Shown: positions 37,901 to 52,250, counted from the first letter of the stretch. The stretch is DNA of 64,000 nucleotides from Triglochin maritima (GCA_963682175.1 OY821793.1:26743493-26807492), one strand, 5' to 3'. Notes: generated from the sequence alone by a model not told the origin. Made by a program: numbers and translations.

Positions 37901-40900
37901 GGGTCGCGCCTCCTCCAAGAAGACGTAGCTCCCTACCAGCCACGCCCCCACATCATCAGCATTCTTCATCTCATCGCGCCTCGCCCTACATACATCTAAA
38001 TCGGGCATTCTAAGAGGAGTTACCCATCCACTCCTCCTCACTATGTGCTCGGGTGCCCAAATATAGACTAAGGCTCACCTAAGGTCCACTCAGGCCATTG
38101 CTTGGGACAAACGATGCGGCAGCTTCCACTTTGCCCGCGGGCAACACCCATGGACTTCCAAACGCGTTTTGGAAGCGAATGGGGTAGGCAACAACCGTGG
38201 GAACCCAAGCATGGGCACGAGAAACGTCCCAAAGAACTTTCCCAACGAGAAACCCCCATTCCCTTCCGGACCCGTTCGGAAGTGCACGGGAAGGCAACAA
38301 CCTTGGGCAACCGAGCACGTCGAAGAGCAACGTCCACAGGCACCTTGGTCTTTGCCCACGAGCAACCTCCATTTCACCTACAAGTGCGCTTTCACTGCCA
38401 AACGTGTTTTGGAAGCGAATGCCGCACGCCACTGCCGCGAGCACACACTAGGCCCTAGCGTGGCCCTGACATGCCAACTATGACAACACTAGGCTAGTGT
38501 CCATCGCCCGACCGCCAAATCACTCCGAGATGGGTGCACCTCGTAGATAACGCGGATGGATATGTGGGGTCCTAAGTTCCATAAACCGTGGTTGGGCCGC
38601 CTAAAGACCACTTAGAAATTAGGTGTGGGGCTGGCCACATGCCACACGTGGAGCTGGCCAAAGGTCACTCCGTCGCCACCCTGCAGGCCAACACCAAATC
38701 GGCTGCGCCTCGAGCATCCGACCTCCAAATCGAGCGTTCTAACTTGCATTGCGTAGAAAATTCATCCCGCTATCTGCCCCTAAAATTTCAGAGCAAACGC
38801 CCAAGTATTCGGGGTCGCGCCTCCTCCAAGAAGACGTAGCTCCCTACCAGCCACGCCCCCACATCATCAGCATTCTTCATCTCATCGCGCCTCGCCCTAC
38901 ATACATCTAAATCGGGCATTCTAAGAGGAGTTACCCATCCACTCCTCCTCACTATGTGCTCGGGTGCCCAAATATAGACTAAGGCTCACCTAAGGTCCAC
39001 TCAGGCCATTGCTTGGGACAAACGATGCGGCAGCTTCCACTGTGCCCGCGGGCAACACCCATGGACTTCGAAACGCGTTTTGGAAGCGAATGGGGTAGGC
39101 AACAACCGTGGGAACCCAAGCATGGGCACGAGCAACGTCCCAAAGAACTTTCCCCACGAGAAACCCCCATTCCCTTCCGGACCCGTTCGGAAGTGCACGG
39201 GAAGGCAACAACCTTGGGCAACCGAGCACGTCGAAGAGCAACGTCCACAGGCACCTTGGTCTTTGCCCACGAGCAACCTCCATTTCACCTACAAGTGCGC
39301 TTTCACTGCCAAACGTGTTTTGGAAGCGAATGCCGCAGGCCACTGCCGCGAGCACACACTAGGCCCTAGCGTGGCGCTGACATGCCAACTATGACAACAC
39401 TAGGCTAGTGTCCATCGCCCGACCGCCAAATCACTCCGAGATGGGTGCACCTCGTAGATAACGCGGATGGATATGTGGGGTCCTAAGTTCCATAAACCGT
39501 GGTTGGGCCGCCTAAAGACCACTTACAAACTAGTTGTGGGGCTGGCCACATGCCACGCGTGGAGCTGGCCAAAGGTCACTCCGTCGCCACCCTGCAGGCC
39601 AACACCAAATCGGCTGCGCCTCGAGCCTCCGACCTCCAAATCGAGCGTTCTAACTTGCATTACGTAGACAATTCATCCCTCTATCTTCCCCTAAAATTTC
39701 AGAGCAAACGCCCAAGTATTCAAGGTCGCGCCTCCTCCAAGAAGACGTAGCTCCCTACCAGCCACGCCCCCACATCATCAGCATTCTTCATCTCATCGCG
39801 CCTCGCCCAACATACATCTAAATCGGGCATTCTAAGAGGAGTTACCCATCACCTCCTCCTCACTATGTGCTCGGGTGCCCAAATATAGACTAAGGCTCAC
39901 CTAAGGTCCACTCAGGCCATTGCTTGGGACAAACGATGCGGCAGCTTCCACTGTGCCCGCGGGCAACACCCATGGACTTCGAAACGCGTTTTGGAAGCGA
40001 ATGGGGTAGGCAACAACCGTGGGAACCCAAGCATGGGCACGAGCAACGTCCCAAAGAACTTTCCCCACGAGAAACCCCCATTCCCTTCCGGACCCGTTCG
40101 GAAGTGCACGGGAAGGCAACAACCTTGGGCAACCGAGCACGTCGAAGAGCAACGTCCACAGGCACCTTGGTCTTTGCCCACGAGCAACCTCCATTTCACC
40201 TACAAGTGCGCTTTCACTGCCAAACGTGTTTTGGAAGCGAATGCCGCACGCCACTGCCGCGAGCACACACTAGGCCCTAGCGTGGCGCTGACATGCCAAC
40301 TATGACAACACTAGGCTAGTGTCCATCGCCCGACCGCCAAATCACTCCGAGATGGGTGCACCTCGTAGATAACGCGGATGGATATGTGGGGTCCTAAGTT
40401 CCATAAACCGTGGTTGGGCCGCCTAAAGACCACTTACAAACTAGTTGTGGGGCTGGCCACATGCCACGCGTGGAGCTGGCCAAAGGTCACTCCGTCGCCA
40501 CCCTGCAGGCCAACACCAAATCGGCTGCGCCTCGAGCATCCGACCTCCAAATCGAGCGTTCTAACTTGCATTACGTAGACAATTCATCCCTCTATCGGCC
40601 CCTAAAATTTCATAGCAAACGCCCAAGTATTCGGGGTCGCGCCTCCTCCAAGAAGACGTAGCTCCCTACCAGCCACGCCCCCACATCATCAGCATTCTTC
40701 ATCTCATCGCGCCTCGCCCTACATACATCTAAATCGGGCATTCTAAGAGGAGTTACCCATCCACTCCTCCTCACTATGTGCTCGGGTGCCCAAATATAGA
40801 CTAAGGCTCACCTAAGGTCCACTCAGGCCATTGCTTGGGACAAACGATGCGGCAGCTTCCACTGTGCCCGCGGTCCACACCCATGGACTTCCAAACGCGT

Positions 40901-43900
40901 TTTGGAAGCGAATGGGGTAGGCAACAACCGTGGGAACCCAAGCATGGGCAGGAGCAACGTCCCAAAGAACTTTCCCCACGAGAAACCCCCATTCCCTTCC
41001 GGACCCGTTCGGAAGTGCACGGGAAGGCAACAACCTTGGGCAACCGAGCACGTCGAAGAGCAACGTCCACAGGCACCTTGGTCTTTGCCCACGAGCAACC
41101 TCCATTTCACCTACAAGTGCGCTTTCACTGCCAAACGTGTTTTGGAAGCGAATGCCGCACGCCACTGCCGGGAGCACACACTAGGCCCTAGCGTGGCGCT
41201 GACATGCCAACTATGACAACACTAGGCTAGTGTCCATCGCCCGACCGCCAACTCACTCCGAGATGGGTGCACCTCGTAGATAACGCGGATGGATATGTGG
41301 GGTCCTAAGTTCCATAAACCGTGGTTGGGCCGCCTAAAGACCACTTAGAAACTAGGTGTGGGGCTGGCCACATGCCACGCGTGGAGCTGGCCCAAGGCCA
41401 ATCCGTCGCCACCCTGCAGGCCAACACCAAATCGGCTGCGCCTCGAGCATCCGACCTCCAAATCGAGCGTTCTAACTTGCATTACGTAGACAATTCATCC
41501 CTCTATCCGCCCCTAAAATTTCAGAGCAAACGCCCAAGAATTCGGGGTCGCGCCTACTCCAAGAAGACGTAGCTCCCTACCAGCCACGCCCCCACATCAT
41601 CAGCATTCTTCATCTCATCGCGCCTCGCCGTACATACATCTAAATCGGGCATTCTAAGAGGAGTTACCCATCCACTCCTCCGCACTATGTGCTTGGGTGC
41701 CCAAATATAGACTAAGGCTCACCTAAGGTCCACTCAGGCCATTGCTTGGCACAAACGATGCGGCAGCTTCCACTTTGCCCGCGGGCAACACCCATGGACT
41801 TCCAAACGCGTTTTGGAAGCGAATGGGGTAGGCAACAACCGTGGGAACCCAAGCATGGGCACGAGAAACGTCCCAAAGAACTTTCCCCACGAGAAACCCC
41901 CATTCCCTTCCGGACCCGTTCGGAAGTGCACGGGAAGGCAACAACCTTGGGCAACCGAGCACGTCGAAGAGCAACGTCCACAGGCACCTTGGTCTTTGCC
42001 CACGAGCAACCTCCATTTCACCTACAAGTGCGCTTTCACTGCCAAACGTGTTTTGGAAGCGAATGCCGCACGCCACTGCCGCGAGCACACACTAGGCCCT
42101 AGCGTGGCGCTGACATGCCAACTATGACAACACTAGGCTAGTGTCCATCGCCCGACCGCCAAATCACTCCGAGATGGGTGCACCTCGTAGATAACGCGGA
42201 TGGATATGTGGGGTCCTAAGTTCCATAAACTGTGGTTGGGCCGCCTAAAGACCACTTAGAAATTAGGTGTGGGGCTGGCCACATGCCACGCGTGGAGCTG
42301 GCCAAAGGTCACTCCGTCGCCACCCTGCAGGCGAACACCAAATCGGCTGCGCCTCGAGCATCCGACCTCCAAATCGAGCGTTCTAACTTGCATTGCGTAG
42401 AAAATTCATCCCTCTATCTGCCCCTAAAATTTCAGAGCAAACGCCCAAGTATTCGGGGTCGCGCCTCCTCCAAGAAGACGTAGCTCCCTACCAGCCACGC
42501 CCCCACATCATCAGCATTCTTCATCTCATCGCGCCTCGCCCTACATACATCTAAATCGGGCATTCTAAGAGGAGTTACCCATCCACTCCTCCTCACTATG
42601 TGCTCGGGTGCCCAAATATAGACTAAGGCTCACCTAAGGTCCACTCAGGCCATTGCTTGGGACAAACGATGCGGCAGCTTCCACTGTGCCCGCGGGCAAC
42701 ACCCATGGACTTCCAAACGCGTTTTGGAAGCGAATGGGGTAGGCAACAACCGTGGGAACCCAAGCATGGGCAGGAGCAACGTCCCAAAGAACTTTCCCCA
42801 CGAGAAACCCCCATTCCCTTCCGGACCCGTTCGGAAGTGCACGGGAAGGCAACAACCTTGGGCAACCGAGCACGTCGAAGAGCAACGTCCACAGGCACCT
42901 TGGTCTTTGCCCACGAGCAACCTCCATTTCACCTACAAGTGCGCTTTCACTGCCAAACGTGTTTTGGAAGCGAATGCCGCACGCCACTGCCGGGAGCACA
43001 CACTAGGCCCTAGCGTGGCGCTGACATGCCAACTATGACAACACTAGGCTAGTGTCCATCGCCCGACCGCCAACTCACTCCGAGATGGGTGCACCTCGTA
43101 GATAACACGGATGGATATGTGGGGTCCTAAGTTCCATAAACCGTGGTTGGGCCGCCTAAAGACCACTTAGAAACTAGGTGTGGGGCTGGCCACATGCCAC
43201 GCGTGGAGCTGGCCCAAGGCCAATCCGTCGCCACCCTGCAGGCCAACACCAAATCGGCTGCGCCTCGAGCATCCGACCTCCAAATCGAGCGTTCTAACTT
43301 GCATTACGTAGACAATTCATCCCGCTATCTGACCCTAAAATTTTAGAGCAAACGCCCAAGTATTCGGAGTCGCGCCTCCTCCAAGAAGACGTAGCTCCCT
43401 ACCAGCCACAACCCCACATCATCAGCATTCTTCATCTCATCGCGCCTCGCCCTACATACATCTAAATCGGGCATTCTAAGAGGAGTTACCCATCCACTCC
43501 TCCTCACTATGTGCTTGGGTGCCCAAATATAGACTAAGGCTCACCTAAGGTCCACTCAGGCCATTGCTTGGCACAAACGATGCGGCAGCTTCCACTGTGC
43601 CCGCGGGCAACACCCATGGACTTCGAAACGCGTTTTGGAAGCGAATGGGGTAGGCAACAACCGTGGGAACCCAAGCATGGGCACGAGCAACGTCCCAAAG
43701 AACTTTCCCCACGAGAAACCCCCATTCCCTTCCGGACCCGTTCGGAAGTGCACGGGAAGGCAACAACCTTGGGCAACCGAGCACGTCGAAGAGCAACGTC
43801 CACAGGCACCTTGGTCTTTGCCCACGAGCAACCTCCATTTCACCTACAAGTGCGCTTTCACTGGCAAACGTGTTTTGGAAGCGAATGCCACAGGCCACTG

Positions 43901-44053
43901 CCGCGAGCACACACTAGGCCCTAGCGTGGCGCTGACATGCCAACTATGACAACACTAGGCTAGTGTCCATCGCCCGACCGCCAAATCACTCCGAGATGGG
44001 TGCACCTCGTAGATAACGTGGATGGATATGTGGGGTCCTAAGTTCCATAAACC
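34953..44053 (+). repeat. Tetramer-like higher-order register (M39-M42, M43-M46, M47-M48)
   Basis: CATTGCGTA marks M39, M43 and M47. CACGAGAAACGTCCC marks M38, M42 and M46. M40 to M42 and M44 to M45 share CTTACAAACTAGTTG. Matching units are therefore four monomers apart (3,635 or 3,644 bp). Within it M45-M46 and M47-M48 also behave as a dimer (GGGCAGGAGCAACG, GCCAACTCACTCC, GGCCAATCCG). M40, M41 and M42 are nearly identical to one another. Confidence 0.8.
35381..35390 (+). other. Private 9-bp deletion in M39
   Basis: The usual TTGGGACAAACGATGCGGCAGC reads TTGGGACGGCAGC here; AAACGATGC or an equivalent frame is missing. It makes M39 902 bp and is the largest length change in the window. No other unit has it, including the otherwise similar M40 and M43. 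Confidence 0.9.
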
Positions 44054-46786
44054 GTGGTTGGGCCGCCTAAAGACCACTTAGAAATTAGGTGTGGGGCTGG
44101 CCACATGCCACGCGTGGAGCTGGCCAAAGGTCACTCCGTCGCCACCCTGCAGGCCAACACCAAATCGGCTGCGCCTCGAGCATCCGACCTCCAAATCGAG
44201 CGTTCTAACTTGAATTACGTAGAAAAGTCATCCCTCTATCTGCCCCTAAAATTTCAGAGCAAACGCCCAAGAATTCGGGGTCGCGCCTCCTCCAAGAAGA
44301 CGTAGCTCCCTACCAGCCACGCCCCCACATCATCAGCATTCTTCATCTCATCGCGCCTCGCCGTACATACATCTAAATCGGGCATTCTAAGAGGAGTTAC
44401 CCATCCACTCCTCCTCACTATGTGCTTAGGTGCCCAAATATAGACTAAGGCTCACCTAAGGTCCACTCAGGCCATTGCTTGGCACAAACGATGTGGCAGC
44501 TTCCACTTTGCCCGCGGGCAACACCCATGGACTTCCAAACGCGTTTTGGAAGCGAATGGGGTAGGCAACAACCGTGGGAACCCAAGCATGGGCACGAGCA
44601 ACGTCCCAAAGAACTTTCCCCACGAGAAACCCCCATTCCCTTCCGGACCCGTTCGGAAGTGCACGGGAAGGCAACAACCTTGGGCAACCGAGAACGTCGA
44701 AGAGCAACGTCCACAGGCACCTTGGTCTTTGCCCACGAGCAACCTCCATTTCACCTACAAGTACGCTTTCACTGCCAAACGTGTTTTGGAAGCGAATGCC
44801 GCACGCCACTGCCGCGAGCACACACTAGGCCCTAGCGTGGCGCTGACATGCCAACTATGACAACACTAGGCTAGTGTCCATCGCCCGACCGCCAAATAAC
44901 TCTGAGATGGGTGCACCTCGTAGATAACGCGGATGGATATGTGGGGTCCTAAGTTCCATAAACCGTGGTTGGGCCGCCTAAAGACCACTTACAAACTAGG
45001 TGTGGGGCTGGCCACATGCCACGCGTGGAGCTGGCCCAAGGCCACTCCGTCGCCACCCTACAGGCCAACACCAAATCGGCTGCGCCTCGAGCATCCGACC
45101 TCCAAATCGAGCGTTCTAACTTGCATTACGTAGACAATTCATCCCTCTATCTGACCCTAAAAGTTCAGAGCAAACTCCCAAGTATTCGGAGTCGCGCCTC
45201 CTCCAAGAAGACGTAGCTCCCTACCAGCCACGCCCCCACATCATCAGCATTCTTCATCTCATCGCGCCTCGCCCTACATACATCTAAATCGGGCATTCTA
45301 AGAGGAGTTACCCATCCACTCCTCCTCACTATGTGCTCGGGTGCCCAAATATAGACTAAGGCTCACGTAAGGTCCACTCAGGCCATTGCTTGGGACAAAC
45401 GATGCGGCAGCTTCCACTGTGCCCGCGGGCAACACCCATGGACTTCCAAACGCGTTTTGGAAGCGAATGGGGTAGGCAACAACCGTGGGAACCCAAGCAT
45501 GGGCACGAGCAACGTCCCAAAGAACTTTCCCCACGAGAAACCCCCATTCCCTTCCGGACGCGTTCGGAAGTGCACGGGAAGGCAACAACCTTGGGCAACC
45601 GAGCACGTCGAAGAGCAACGTCCACAGGCACCTTGGTCTTTGCCCACGAGCAACCTCCATTTCACCTACAAGTGCGCTTTCACTGCCAAACGTGTTTTGG
45701 AAGCGAATGCCGCAGGCCACTGCCGCGAGCACACACTAGGCCCTATCGTGGCGCTGACATGCCAACTATGACAACACTAGGCTAGTGTCCATCGCCCGAC
45801 CGCCAAATCACTCCGAGATGGGTGCACCTCGTAGATAACGCGGATGGATATGTGGGGTCCTAAGTTCCATAAACCGTGGTTGGGCCGCTTAAAGACCACT
45901 TAGAAACTAGGTGTGGGGCTGGCCACATGCCACACGTGGAGCTGGCCAAAGGCCACTCCGTCGCCACCCTGCAGGCCAACACCAAATCGGTTGCGCCTCG
46001 AGCATCCGATCTCCAAATCGAGCGTTCTAAATTGCATTACGTAGACAATTCATCCCTCTATCGGACCTTAAAATTTCAGAGCAAACGCCCAAGTATTCGG
46101 GGTCGCGCCTCCTCCAAGAAGACGTAGCTCCCGACCAGCCACGCCCCCACATCATCAGCATTCTTCATCTCATCGCGCCTCGCCCTACATACATCTAAAT
46201 CGGGCATTCTAAGAGGAGTTACCCATCCACTCCTCCTCACTATGTGCTCGGATGCCCAAATATAGACTAAGGCTCACCTAAGGTACACTCAGGCAATTTC
46301 TTGGGACAAACGATGCGGCAGCTTCCACTTTGCCCGCGGGCAACACCCATGGACTTCCAAACGCGTTTTGGAAGCGAATGGGGTAGGCAACAACCGTGGG
46401 AACCCAAGCATGGGCACGAGCAACGTCCCAAAGAACTTTCCCCACGAGAAACCCCCATTCCCTTCCGGACGCGTTCGGAAGTGCACGGGAAGGCAACAAC
46501 CTTGGGCAACCGAGCACGTCGAAGAGCAACGTCCACAGGCACCTTGGTCTTTGCCCACGAGCAACCTCCATTTCACCTACAAGTGCGCTTTCACTGCCAA
46601 ACGTGTTTTGGAAGCGAATGCCGCAGGACACTGCCGCGAGCACACACTAGGCCCTAGCGTGGCGCTGACATGCCAACTATGACAACACTAGGCTAGTGTC
46701 CATCGCCCGACCGCCAAATCACTCCGAGATGGGTGCACCTCGTAGATAACGCGGATGGATATGTGGGGTCCTAAGTTCCATAAACC
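44054..46786 (+). repeat. M49-M51, individually distinct monomers
   Basis: M49 has GAATTACGTAGAAAAGTC. M50 has AAAAGTTCAGAGC and the CTTACAAAC state. M51 has GGCCGCTTAAAG, GGTTGCGCC and CGGACCTTAAAATTT, and its downstream part has private GGCAATTTCTTGG (about 46292). They do not form an evident higher-order pair. Confidence 0.78.
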
Positions 46787-49518
46787 GTGGTTGGGCCGCC
46801 TAAAGACCACTTAGAAACTAGGTGTGGGGCTGGCCACATGCCACGCGTGGAGCTGGCCAAAGGCCACTCCGTCGCCACCCTGCAGGCCAACACCAAATCG
46901 GCTGCGCCTCGAGCATCCGACCTCCAAATCGAGGGTTCTAACTGTCATTACGTAGACAATTCATCCCTCTATCTGCCCCTAAAATTTCAGAGCAAACGCC
47001 CAAGTATTCAGGGTCGCGCCTCCTCCAAGAAGACATAGCTCCCTACCAGCCACGCCCCCACATCATCGGCATTCTTCATCTCATCGCGCCTCGCCCTACA
47101 TAAATCTAAATCGGGCATTCTAAGAGGAGTTACCCATCCACTCCTCCTCACTATGTGCTCGGGTGCCCAAATATAGACTAAGGCTCACCTAAGGTCCACT
47201 CAGGCCATTGCTTGGGACAAACGATGCGGCAGCTTCCACTTTGCCCGCGGGCAACACCCATGGACTTCCAAATGCGTTTTGGAAGCGAATGGGGTGGGCA
47301 ACAACCGTGGGAACCGAAGCATGGGCACGAGCAACGTCCGAAATAACTTTCCCCACGAGAAACCCACATTCCCTTCCGGACGCGTTGGGAAGTGCACGGG
47401 AAGGCAACAACCTTGGGCAACCGAGCACGTCGAAGAGCAACGTCCACATGCACCTTGGTCTTTGCCCACGAGCAACCTCCATTTCACCTACAAGTGCGCT
47501 TTCACTTCCAAACGTGTTTTGGAAGCGAATGCCGCAGGCCACTGCCGCGAGCACACACTAGGCCCTAGCGTGGCGCTGACATGCCAACTATGACAACACT
47601 TGGCTAGTGTCCATCGCCCGACCGCCAAATCACTACGAGATGGGTGCACCTCGTAGATAACGCGGATGGATATGTGGGGTCCTCAGTTCCATAAACCGTG
47701 GTTGGGCCACCTAAAGACCACTTAGAAACTAGGTGTGGGGCTGGCCACATGCCACGCGTGGAGCTGGCCAAAGGCCACTCCGTCGCCACCCTGCAGGCCA
47801 ACACCAAATCGGCTGCGCCTCGAGCATCCGACCTCCAAATCGAGCGTTCTAACTTGCATTACATAGACAATTAATCCCTCTATCTGCCCCTAAAATTTCA
47901 GAGCAAACGCCCAAGTATTCCGGATCGCGCCTCCTCCAAGAAGACGTAGCTCCCTACCAGCCACGCCCCCACATCATCAGCATTCTTCATCTCATCGCGC
48001 CTCGCCCTACATACATATAAATCGGGCATTCTAAGAGGAGTTACCCATCCACTCCTCCTCACTATGTGCTCGGGTGCCCAAATATAGACTAAGGCTCACC
48101 TAAGGTCCACTCAGGCCATTGCTTGGGACAAACGATGCGGCAGCTTCCACTTTGCCCGCGGGCAACACCCATGGACTTCCAAACGCGTTTTGGAAGCGAA
48201 TGGGGTAGGCAACAACCGTGGGAACCGAAGCATGGGCACGAGCAACGTCCCAAATAACTTTCCCCACGAGAAACCCCCATTCCCTTCCGGACGCGTTGGG
48301 AAGTGCACGGGAAGGCAACAACCTTGGGCAACCGAGCACGTCGAAGAGCAACGTCCACAGGCACCTTGGTCTTTGCCCACGAGCAACCTCCATTTCACCA
48401 ACAAGTGCGCTTTCACTTCCAAATGTGTTTTGGAAGCGAATGCCGCAGGCCACTGCCGCGAGCACACACTAGGCCCTAGCGTGGCGCTGACATGCCAACT
48501 ATGACAACACTAGGCTAGTGTCCATCGCCCGACCGCCAAATCACTCCGAGATGGGTGCACCTCGTAAATAACGCGGATGGATATGTGGGGTCCTAAGTTC
48601 CATAAACCGTGGTTGGGCCGCCTAAAGACCACTTACAAACTAGGTGTGGGGCTGGCCACATGCCACGCGTGGAGCTGGCGCAAGGCCACTCCGTCGCCAC
48701 CCTGCAGGCCAACACCAAATCGGCTGCGCCTCGAGCATCCGACCTCCAAATCGGGCTTTCTAACTTGCATTACGTAGACAATTAATTCCTCTATCTTCCC
48801 CTAAAATTTCAGAGCAAACGCCCAAGTATTCCGGATCGCGCCTCCTCCAAGAAGACGTAGCTCCCTACCAGCCACGCCCCACATCATCAGCATTCTTCAT
48901 CTCATCGCGCCTCGCCCTACATACATCTAAATCGGGCATTCTAAGAGGAGTTACCCATCCACTCCTCCTCACTATGTGCTCGAGTGCCCAAATATAGACT
49001 AAGGCTCACCTAAGGTCCACTAAGGCCATTGCTTGGGACAAACGATGCGGCAGCTTCCACTTTGCCCGCGGGCAACACCCATGGACTTCCAAACGCGTTT
49101 TGGAAGCAAATGGGGTAGGCAACAACCGTGGGAACCGAAGCATGGGCACGAGCAACGTCCCAAATAACTTTCCCCACGAGAAACCCCCATTCCCTTCCGG
49201 ACGCGTTGGGAAGTGCACGGGAAGGCAACAACCTTGGGCAACCGAGCACGTCGAAGAGCAACGTCCACAGGCACCTTGGTCTTTGCCCACGAGCAACCTC
49301 CATTTCACCTACAAGTGCGCTTTCACTTCCAAACGTGTTTTGGAAGCGAATGCCGCAGGCCACTGCCGCGAGCACACACTAGGCCCTACCGTGGCGCTGA
49401 CATGCCAACTATGACAACACTAGGCTAGTGTCCATCGCCCGACCGCCAAATCACTCCGAGATGGGTGCACCTCGTAGATAACGCGGATGGATATGTGGGG
49501 TCCTAAGTTCCATAAACC
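46787..49518 (+). repeat. M52-M54 trio with subfamily-I subrepeat C
   Basis: All three share GGAACCGAAGC, CAAATAACTTTCC or AAATAACTTTCC, GCGTTGGGAAG and CACTTCC at subrepeat C, yet retain GACATGCC. M53 and M54 share GACAATTAAT and ATTCCGGATCGCG. M54 has one C fewer in CACGCCCCACATC (910 bp). Confidence 0.86.
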
Positions 49519-51339
49519 GTGGTTGGGCCGCCTAAAGACCACTTAGAAACTAGGTGTGGGGCTGGCCACATGCCACGCGTGGAGCTGGCCAAATTCCACT
49601 CCGTCGCCACCCTACAGGCCAACACCAAATCGGCTGCGCCTCGAGCATCCGACCTCCAAATTGAGCGTTCTAACTTGCATTACGTAGACAATTCATCCCT
49701 CTATCTGCCCCTAAATTTCAGAGCAAACGCCCAAGTATTCAGGGTCGCGCCTCCTCCAAGAAGACGTAGCTCCCTACCAGCCACGCCCCCACATCATCAG
49801 CATTCTTCATCTCATCGCGCCTCGCCCTACATACATCTAAATCGGGCATTCTAAGAGGAGTTACCCATCCACTCCTCCTCACTATGTGCTCGGGTGCCCA
49901 AATATAGACTAAGGCTCACCTAAGGTCCACTCAGGCCATTGCTTGGGACAAACGATGCGGCAGCTTCCACTTTGCCCGCGGGCAACACCCATGGACTTCC
50001 AAACGCGTTTTGGAAGCGAATGGGGTAGGAAACAACCGTGGGAACCCAAGCATGGGCACAAGCAACGTCCCAAAGAACGTTCCCCACGAGAAACCCCCAT
50101 TCCCTTCCGGACGCGTTCGGAAGTGCACGGGAAGGCAACAACCTTGGGCATCCGAGCACGTCGAAGAGCAACGTCCACAGGCACCTTGGTCTTTGCCCAC
50201 GAGCAACCTCCATTTCACCTACAAGTACGCTTTCACTGCCAAACGTGTTTTGGAAGCGAATGCCGCAGGCCACTGCCGCGAGCACACACTAGGCCCTAGC
50301 ATGGCGCTGACATGCCAACTATGACAACACTAGGCTAGTGTCCATCGCCCGACCGCCAAATCACTCCGAGATGGGTGCAACTCGTAGATAACGCGGATGG
50401 ATATGTGGGGTCCTAAGTTCCATAAACCGTGGTTGGGCCGCCTAAAGACCACTTAGAAACTAGGGGTGGGGCTGGCCACATGCCACGCGTGGAGCTGGCC
50501 AAAGGCCACTCCGTCGCCACCCTGCAGGCCAACACCAAATCGGCTGCGCCTCGAGCATCCGACCTCCAAATCGAGCGTTCTAACTTGCATTACGTGGACG
50601 TTTCATCCCTCTATCTGCCACTAAAATTTCAGAGCAAACACCCAAGTATTCGGGGACGCGCCTCCTCCAAGAAGACGTAGCTCCCTACCAGCCACGCCCC
50701 CACATCATCAGCATTCTTCATCTCATCGCGCCTCGCCCTACATACATCTAAATCGGCCATTCTAAGAGGAGTTACCCATCCACTCCTCCTCACTATGTGC
50801 TCGGGTGCCCAAATATAGACTAAGGCTCACCTAAGGTCCACTCAGGCCATTGCTTGGGACAAACGATGCGGCAGCTTCCACTTTGCCCGCGGGCAACACC
50901 CATGGACTTCCAAACGCGTTTTGGAAGCGAATGGGGTAGGCAACAACCGTGGGAACCCAATCATGGGCACGAGCAACGTCCCAAAGAACTTTGCCCACGA
51001 GAAACCCCCATTCCCTTCCGGACGCGTTCGGAAGTGCACGGGAAGGCAACAACCTTGGGCAACCGAGCACGTCGAAGAGCAACGTCCACAGGCACCTTGG
51101 TCTTTGCCCACGAGCAACCTCCATTTCACCTACAAGTGCGCTTTCACTGCCAAACGTGTTTTGGAAGCGAATGCCGCAGTCCACTACCGCGAGCACACAC
51201 TAGGCCCTACCGTGGCGCTGACATGCCAACTATGACAACACTAGGCTAGTGTCCATCGCCCGACCGCCAAATCACTCCGAGATGGGTGCACCTCGTAGAT
51301 AACGCGGATGGATATGTGGGGTCCTAAGTTCCATAAACC
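49519..51339 (+). repeat. M55-M56
   Basis: M55 has CCAAATTCCACTCC and lost one A in CTAAATTTCAG (910 bp). M56 carries GTGGACGTTTC, AAACACCC and AACCCAATCATGGG, the type found again as the M64 to M68 run, 7,288 bp or eight units downstream. Confidence 0.82.
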
Positions 51340-52250
51340 GTGGTTGGGCCGCCTAAAGACCACTTAGAAACTAGGTGTGGGGCTGGCCACATGCCACGCG
51401 TGGAGCTGGCCCAAGGCCACTCCGTCGCCACCCTGCAGGCCAACACCAAATCGGCTGCGCCTCGAGCATCCGACCTCCAAATCGAGCGTTCTAACTTGCA
51501 TTACGTAGACAATTCATCCCTCTATCCGCCCCTAAAATTTCAGAGCAAACGCCCAAGAATTTAGGGTCGGGCCTCCTCCAAGAAGACGTAGCTCCCTACC
51601 AGCCACGCCCCCACATCATCAGCATTCTTCATCTCATCGCGCCTCGCCCTACATACATCTAAATCGGGCATTCTAAGAGGAGTTACCCATCCACTCCTCC
51701 TTACTATGTGCTCGGGTGCCCAAATATAGACTAAGGCTCACCTAAGGTCCACGCAGGCCATTGCTTGGGACAAACGATGCGGCAGCTTCCACTTTGCCCG
51801 CGGGCAACACCCATGGACTTCCAAACGCGTTTTGGAAGCGAATGGGGTACGCATCAACCGTGGGAACCCAAGCATGGGCACGAGCACCGTCCCAAAGAAC
51901 TTTCCCCACGAGAAACCCCCATTCCCTTCCGGACGCGTTCGGAAGTGCACTGGAAGGCAACAACCTTGGGCAACCGAGCACGTCGAAGAGCAACGTCCAC
52001 AGGCACCTTGGTCTTTGCCCACGAGCAACCCCCATTTCACCTACAAGTGCGCTTTCACTTCCAAACGTGTTTTGGAAGCGAATGCCGCAGGCCACTGCCG
52101 CGAGCACACACTAGGCCCTAGCGTGGCGCTGACACGCCAACTATGACAACACTAGGCTAGTGTCCATCGCCCGACCGCCAAATCAATCCGAGATGGGTGC
52201 GCCTCGTAGATAACGCGGATGGATATGTGGGGTCCGAAGTTCCATAAACC
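51340..52250 (+). repeat. M57, mosaic monomer with a subfamily-I tract
   Basis: The 5' part is subfamily II (AACTAGGTG, CTATCCGCCCC). From GCACTGG at about 51947 through CAACCCCCATT, CACTTCCAAACG and GACACGCC to GGGTGCGCCTCG at about 52196 it is subfamily I. It matches the partial unit at the left edge of the window even at GGTGCGCCTCG. It also has private GGTACGCATCAACCG at about 51846. Confidence 0.87.
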
